In this document: positions 57,915 to 64,000 of the stretch, piece by piece
How positions within the stretch are numbered: the stretch's first letter is position 1
Layout: each line of letters starts with the position of its first letter
Assembly: GCF_001971785.1 (NCBI RefSeq)
Contig: NZ_CP019389.1
Span: 62,001 to 126,000, forward strand
Direction: 5' to 3'
DNA length: 64,000 bases
DNA from: Seonamhaeicola sp. S2-3
GTDB lineage: Bacteria; Bacteroidota; Bacteroidia; Flavobacteriales; Flavobacteriaceae
Program-made: the position numbers and the translations under genes
Notes under the pieces: model-generated
Seen by the model: only the letters and a program-made list of their open reading frames with translations
What the model was told of the DNA's origin: nothing
Database searches by the model: none

Positions 57915-58265
57915 ATGGAATCTTTAGTAAAATTTGTACAAGACGAATTTGTAACAAAAAAAGACTTACCAGAATTTAGCGCTGGTGATACTATTACTGT
58001 TTATTACGAAATTAAAGAAGGTAATAAAACAAGAACGCAGTTTTTTAGAGGAGTTGTAATACAACGAAGAGGATCTGGTAGTTCTGAAACCTTTACAATT
58101 AGAAAAATGTCAGGTTCAATTGGTGTAGAACGTATCTTCCCTGTTAATTTACCTGCATTACAAAAAATAGAAGTTAATAAACGTGGTAAGGTACGTAGAG
58201 CACGTATTTATTACTTTAGAGGTCTTACTGGTAAAAAAGCTAGAATTAAAGAGCAAAGACGCTAG
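57915..58265 (+). CDS. rplS: 50S ribosomal protein L19
   Basis: A 116-residue L19 at the 30S-50S interface. The family core is intact: [20 protein letters not shown] (about 21-40), [38 protein letters not shown] and the basic C-terminus [21 protein letters not shown]. It stands downstream of trmD but has its own promoter and leader and is followed by a strong terminator. Confidence 0.99.
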   Translation: MESLVKFVQDEFVTKKDLPEFSAGDTITVYYEIKEGNKTRTQFFRGVVIQRRGSGSSETFTIRKMSGSIGVERIFPVNLPALQKIEVNKRGKVRRARIYYFRGLTGKKARIKEQRR

Positions 58266-58290
58266 TAAAACATTACTATTAAACAATTAC

Positions 58291-58322
58291 AAAAGCTTTG
58301 ATTTTCATCAAAGCTTTTTTTG
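58291..58322 (+). terminator. Intrinsic terminator of rplS
   Basis: A perfect 12-bp stem AAAAGCTTTGAT / ATCAAAGCTTTT, 4-base loop, T-run, 25 bp after the stop. Confidence 0.92.
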
Positions 58323-58870
58323 TTATTAACTTTTGTTAATAACTACGGTTCATAAATAGTTGATATCTAACATCTTAAAAAATTTGTTTTTTTAAAGAGT
58401 GGTTATATATTAGCAAAAGAAATAGCAACAAAATCTCTAACCGAGTTGTTTCATTTTAAAAATTGAACTAGTGTTATTTCTTAATAAGGTAACGTTCTTT
58501 ATAATAATTGTTTTTTGAGGTTTTAAAGAATCATGTGTAGGCATGTGAACTGAAAAACCATGATGTTACAAAAAAGTACCACATACGCAAGTAGGTGATA
58601 ACTAATGTAGCAGAAAGCTTAAAGCAACTGGAGTGAAAGCAAAAGTTGTAAACAAAGCAATACTATTAACAAGCTAGACGTGCAAACGAAAAGTGAGATT
58701 AATGGTATCAAGAAAAACAATTAATCGAAACAGTTAGTAATAGGTCAATACATTTTGAAAATTATTACTGTTTCACTTGAAATAACAATACTGAAATTGA
58801 AATACTTGATGAAAATTCAAGTTGGTTTAGTATCACTACTAAAATAGATAGCAGTAATGTTGTTTCATAG
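58323..58870 (+). other. Gene-free stretch ending in an orphan terminator
   Basis: About 550 bp with no intact ORF on either strand. On the plus strand, a short piece at about 58781-58869 reads NNNTEIEILDENSSWFSITT before a TAG, behind a stop in the same frame, so it may be a gene remnant. The middle (about 58500-58760) is purine-rich and unlike the coding DNA around it. It could be a non-coding RNA gene, a decayed gene, or both. It does not match tmRNA, RNase P RNA or 5S features I know. Confidence 0.4.
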
Positions 58871-58920
58871 AAAGCCATATCAAGGGAGATTAAATTCTGC
58901 AGTGATATGGCTTTTGTTTT
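58871..58920 (+). terminator. Orphan terminator before icd
   Basis: A perfect 12-bp stem AAAGCCATATCA / TGATATGGCTTT with a 20-base loop, then TGTTTTTTTAG. No gene ends just upstream on the plus strand (rplS has its own terminator 550 bp earlier). Confidence 0.75.
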
Positions 58921-59019
58921 TTTAGCTCATTTATTCCTTTTATTGCAAAATTCTTATTGGTAAACCACTTTTTTATAATTCTAATAAATTTAACTGTTTT
59001 ATTAGTTTTCATTTAACAT

Positions 59020-59054
59020 TTTGGTAATAATGAATGGCTATTTTTGTATATTCG
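59020..59054 (+). promoter_or_regulatory. Promoter of icd
   Basis: A TTTG (59020-59023) and TATATTCG (59047-59054), 23 bp apart, fit the Bacteroidota -33/-7 pattern at the long end of its spacing. This gives a leader of about 70 nt. Confidence 0.5.
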
Positions 59055-59105
59055 CATCGCTAAAAACAAATCTTCATATTTTATCTAGTTTTTAGTTTTA
59101 AATAA

Positions 59106-61337
<2,232 letters not shown>

Positions 61338-61360
61338 TTCTATAAAATAATAACTTAATA

Positions 61361-61387
61361 AAAGCTCCTATTAAAGGAGCTTTTTTT
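61361..61387 (+). terminator. Intrinsic terminator of icd
   Basis: A 9-bp stem AAAGCTCCT / AGGAGCTTT with a 5-base loop and seven further T/A bases, 23 bp after the stop. Confidence 0.9.
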
Positions 61388-61413
61388 ATTTTTATAAAAA
61401 ATTGTTAATCTAC

Positions 61414-63789
61414 ATGCCAAACCTTCGGTTCTGTTTTCTTTTATTTTATTTTTTAGTTTTCAGTAAAGGTATTGCTCAAGAAAAATTCACCCTTAGCGGT
61501 GTTATCACCGAAGAAAAAAGTAACGAAACACTTATTGGGGTAAACATTATATTTCCTAGTCTACAAACAGGTACTACTACCAACGAGTATGGATTTTACT
61601 CCATCACCTTACCAAAAGGCACCTATTCTGTTGTTATAAGTTATTTAGGGTATTCTACCATAACTGAAACTGTAGAACTTACAAGCAACATTACTAAAAA
61701 TTTTAGTTTGGTTAATTCTCTTGAAAATTTAGACGAAGTTGTTATAACAGAGAACATAGAGAAATTAAGCATAAAAAAACCTCAAATGAGTGTTAATAAG
61801 CTTACTGCTTCAACCATAAAAGAAATTCCCGTGGTACTTGGTGAATCTGATATTATAAAAGCCATAACACTTTTACCTGGTGTTACCAGTACCGGCGAAG
61901 GCACATCAGGATTTAACGTTAGAGGTGGTGCTGCAGACCAAAATTTAATTCTGTTAGACGAAGCAACCATTTATAATTCTTCGCATTTATTTGGGCTATT
62001 TTCGGTTTTCAATCCAGATGCTATAAAGGACCTTCGCTTATATAAAGGGGGGATTCCTGCAAGATACGGAGGACGTGTATCTTCTGTTTTAGACATTTAT
62101 CAAAAAGAAGGAAACAGCAAACAGTTTCATATGAATGGAGGTATTGGGCTTGTTTCTAGTAGACTGCTAACAGAAGGCCCTTTAAAAAAAGATAAAGGCT
62201 CTTTTCTTTTGGGAGGAAGATCCAGTTATGCACACTTATTTTTACCGCTTTTTGATATTAATAATATTGCTTATTTCTATGATTTAAACACCAAACTGAG
62301 TTATAAAATAAATTCTAAAAACAACATTTATCTGTCGGGTTATTTTGGGAGAGACGTTTTTAGAATTGAAGATACTTTTGAAAACACCTACGGAAACTCC
62401 GTTTTAAATTTTAGATGGAATCATCTGTTTTCAGACAAACTTTTTTCTAATTTATCTTTTATATATTCCGATTACTATTATGATTTAAAACTAAGTTTTG
62501 TTGAATTTGATTGGAAATCAGGAATACAAAATTTTAACTTAAAATACGATTTTAAACATTACTTAACAAACAACCTAAAATTACAATATGGCTTAAATAG
62601 TGTGTATTACAAATTTAATCCAGGAGAAATTAACCCCACAACAGAAACATCGGGCATAAATAAATTTAAACTAATAGATAAATACGCTTTTGAAAACGCT
62701 TTATATGTTGATGCAGAACATAACCTTTCAAATAACTTATCAATATCGTATGGCGTAAGGTTAAGTTCTTTTTTAAGACTAGGGCAAAATGAACTAAATA
62801 TTTATGAAAACAACCAAGCTGTTGTTTTTAATGATGACTTTCAAATTTATGAAAAAGCAGATCCTATTGATACAAAAACTTATAAACGAAGCGATGTTAT
62901 TGCTAGCTTTATAAATCTAGAACCTAGATTTTCTTTAGCATATCAATTAGACTCTAATAGCTCTATAAAAACAAGCTATAATAAAATGAATCAGTATTTA
63001 CATCTGCTATCAAACACCAATGCACCTACCCCACTAGATATTTGGACTCCTAGCGGAAAATATGTAAAACCACAATCCTTACATCAAGTTGCAATAGGTT
63101 ATTTTAAAAATTTTAAAGACAATAAATACTCATTAGAGGTTGAAAGCTTTTATAAAACCATTAAAAATAGAATAGATTATATTGATGGAGCCGATTTAAT
63201 TGCCAATAATGCTATTGAACAAGTAATTTTAAATGGAAAAGCACGTGCTTATGGTTTAGAGCTACTCTTAAGAAAAAACGAAGGCAGATTAAAAGGATGG
63301 TTAGCCTATACGCTTTCAAAATCAGAACAACAAACAAAAGGACGAACAGCAAACGAAACAGGTATTAATAATGGTAATTGGTACAAAACACCTTATGACA
63401 AAACACATGATATATCAATAACCACAAGCTATAATTGGAATAACAGACTTAGCGTGAATGCTAATTTTTTGTTTCAAACTGGGCAACCCGTAACATATCC
63501 TAATGGACAATATGAATACAATGGTCTTCATATTCCTAATTATGGAGCAAGAAACGAAAACAGACTACCTGCTTATAACAGATTAGATGTTTCACTAAAA
63601 TACATCCCAAAACAGAAAAAAGAAAGAAAATGGTCTAGCCACTGGGTATTTAGTATCTATAATGTTTACAACAGAAAAAATGCCGCGTCAATCACTTTTG
63701 GCCAAAATAATGATACTGGTTTAAACGAAGCTACAAGATTAGCTATTTTTGGAATTGTACCATCAATATCTTATAATTTTAAACTCTAA
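61414..63789 (+). CDS. TonB-dependent receptor paired with a DUF4249 lipoprotein
   Basis: A 791-residue receptor. Start ATG 61414 (an in-frame TTG at 61402 is a possible earlier start). Signal about 1-20 ending GIAQ; carboxypeptidase-regulatory-like domain about 23-100 (LSGVITEEKSNETLIGVNI, GFYSITLPKGTYSVVISYLGY); plug about 120-225 (LGESDIIKAITLLPGVTS, GFNVRGGAADQNLILLDE, LRLYKGGIPARYGGRVSSVLDI). The barrel follows to the end, closing FGIVPSISYNFKL. Its TAA shares one base with the ATG of the DUF4249 gene, so they form a coupled outer-membrane pair, a common Bacteroidota arrangement with unknown substrate. Confidence 0.93.
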   Translation: MPNLRFCFLLFYFLVFSKGIAQEKFTLSGVITEEKSNETLIGVNIIFPSLQTGTTTNEYGFYSITLPKGTYSVVISYLGYSTITETVELTSNITKNFSLVNSLENLDEVVITENIEKLSIKKPQMSVNKLTASTIKEIPVVLGESDIIKAITLLPGVTSTGEGTSGFNVRGGAADQNLILLDEATIYNSSHLFGLFSVFNPDAIKDLRLYKGGIPARYGGRVSSVLDIYQKEGNSKQFHMNGGIGLVSSRLLTEGPLKKDKGSFLLGGRSSYAHLFLPLFDINNIAYFYDLNTKLSYKINSKNNIYLSGYFGRDVFRIEDTFENTYGNSVLNFRWNHLFSDKLFSNLSFIYSDYYYDLKLSFVEFDWKSGIQNFNLKYDFKHYLTNNLKLQYGLNSVYYKFNPGEINPTTETSGINKFKLIDKYAFENALYVDAEHNLSNNLSISYGVRLSSFLRLGQNELNIYENNQAVVFNDDFQIYEKADPIDTKTYKRSDVIASFINLEPRFSLAYQLDSNSSIKTSYNKMNQYLHLLSNTNAPTPLDIWTPSGKYVKPQSLHQVAIGYFKNFKDNKYSLEVESFYKTIKNRIDYIDGADLIANNAIEQVILNGKARAYGLELLLRKNEGRLKGWLAYTLSKSEQQTKGRTANETGINNGNWYKTPYDKTHDISITTSYNWNNRLSVNANFLFQTGQPVTYPNGQYEYNGLHIPNYGARNENRLPAYNRLDVSLKYIPKQKKERKWSSHWVFSIYNVYNRKNAASITFGQNNDTGLNEATRLAIFGIVPSISYNFKL

Positions 63790-64000
63790 TGATAAAAAAA
63801 TTTATATTAATAATCATATTTGGATTTCTATCAACATCATGCGAAGATGTAATTGATGTTGATTTAGAAACTGCTGATCCTAGATTGGTTATAGATGCTT
63901 CATTAAGTTGGGTTAAAGGTACACAAGGCAATCTACAAGTAATAAAACTAACACTTACAGCCCCATTTTTTGATGACACAATACCTCCTGCAAACGGAGC
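63789..64000 (+). CDS. DUF4249 family lipoprotein (N-terminal part, runs off the window)
   Basis: The first 70 codons of a lipoprotein: signal MIKKFILIIIFGFLSTSC with the lipobox Cys at residue 18, then EDVIDVDLETADPRLVIDAS and a beta-strand start (LQVIKLTLTAPFFDD), the usual N-terminus of DUF4249 proteins (about 270-400 residues). It overlaps the receptor stop by one base. It is thought to work with the receptor at the outer membrane. The 3' end is outside the window. Confidence 0.85.
   Translation, partial: MIKKFILIIIFGFLSTSCEDVIDVDLETADPRLVIDASLSWVKGTQGNLQVIKLTLTAPFFDDTIPPANG

Noticed and set aside
58323-58870. tmRNA, RNase P RNA or tRNA in the gap before icd
   Set aside because: No tmRNA ends, no tag ORF, no P-RNA core motifs and no cloverleaf could be drawn.

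Overview
The window is a chromosomal segment of a low-GC member of the Bacteroidota, almost certainly family Flavobacteriaceae. The evidence is the AT-rich background, TAnnTTTG-type -7 promoter elements, TonB-dependent receptors with N-terminal carboxypeptidase-regulatory-like domains, a BshC bacillithiol enzyme, a BatA-type protein, LytTR signalling, a DUF4249 lipoprotein behind a TonB receptor, and several families that are small and mostly flavobacterial (DUF6146, DUF6787, DUF937). No rRNA, tRNA or CRISPR array was found.

Layout. 0-0.8 kb: end of a LytS-like kinase and its LytTR response regulator. 0.8-9.5 kb: an accessory, patched region. It holds a tripartite RND efflux operon (lipoprotein adaptor, HAE-1-type pump, TolC-like channel) in visibly GC-richer DNA. 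The operon is bracketed by two exact 29-bp direct repeats, each lying at the 3' end of a broken reading frame. Beyond it are an HTH regulator, a small membrane protein cut off in mid-gene, and a double-truncated TonB-receptor pseudogene. 9.5-24 kb (mostly minus strand): DUF3820 and DUF922 proteins, a LysM/periplasmic-binding-fold lytic or adaptor protein, guaA, a PLP decarboxylase coupled to bshC, parC and parE with an unlisted 46-codon ORF between them, an SRPBCC protein and ychF. 24-28.7 kb: a dicluster ferredoxin divergent from a LuxC-type acyl-CoA reductase, then serC, serA and a DUF937 protein. 28.8-33.2 kb: a run of envelope genes ending in a His-rich small protein, a TonB receptor and a His/Asp-rich lipoprotein, probably a metal-uptake locus. 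33.2-44.2 kb: folE, a LolD-like ATPase, TIGR02757, an M61 peptidase, a two-domain glycosyltransferase, and the batA / pseudo-dihydroorotase / DUF4870-like / esterase operon.

44.2-50.8 kb: two unrelated aconitases (AcnA mitochondrial type and AcnB) on the same strand, with a complete IS3-family element inserted between them. 51-56.3 kb: a MoxR ATPase behind three tandem SurA/parvulin-type periplasmic chaperone genes. 56.7-58.3 kb: trmD, a small membrane protein and rplS with a structured leader. 58.3-59.1 kb: a gene-free stretch that ends in an orphan terminator. 59.1-64 kb: monomeric NADP isocitrate dehydrogenase, then a TonB receptor translationally coupled to a DUF4249 lipoprotein that runs off the window.

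Most of the window is ordinary core flavobacterial genome. The parts that deserve attention are the repeat-bracketed efflux island and its junction with the TonB pseudogene, the dihydroorotase homologue that has lost its metal ligands, the rplS leader, the parE-parC small ORF, and the orphan-terminator region before icd. I did not find a clear-cut new multi-gene system such as a defence or secretion cassette.
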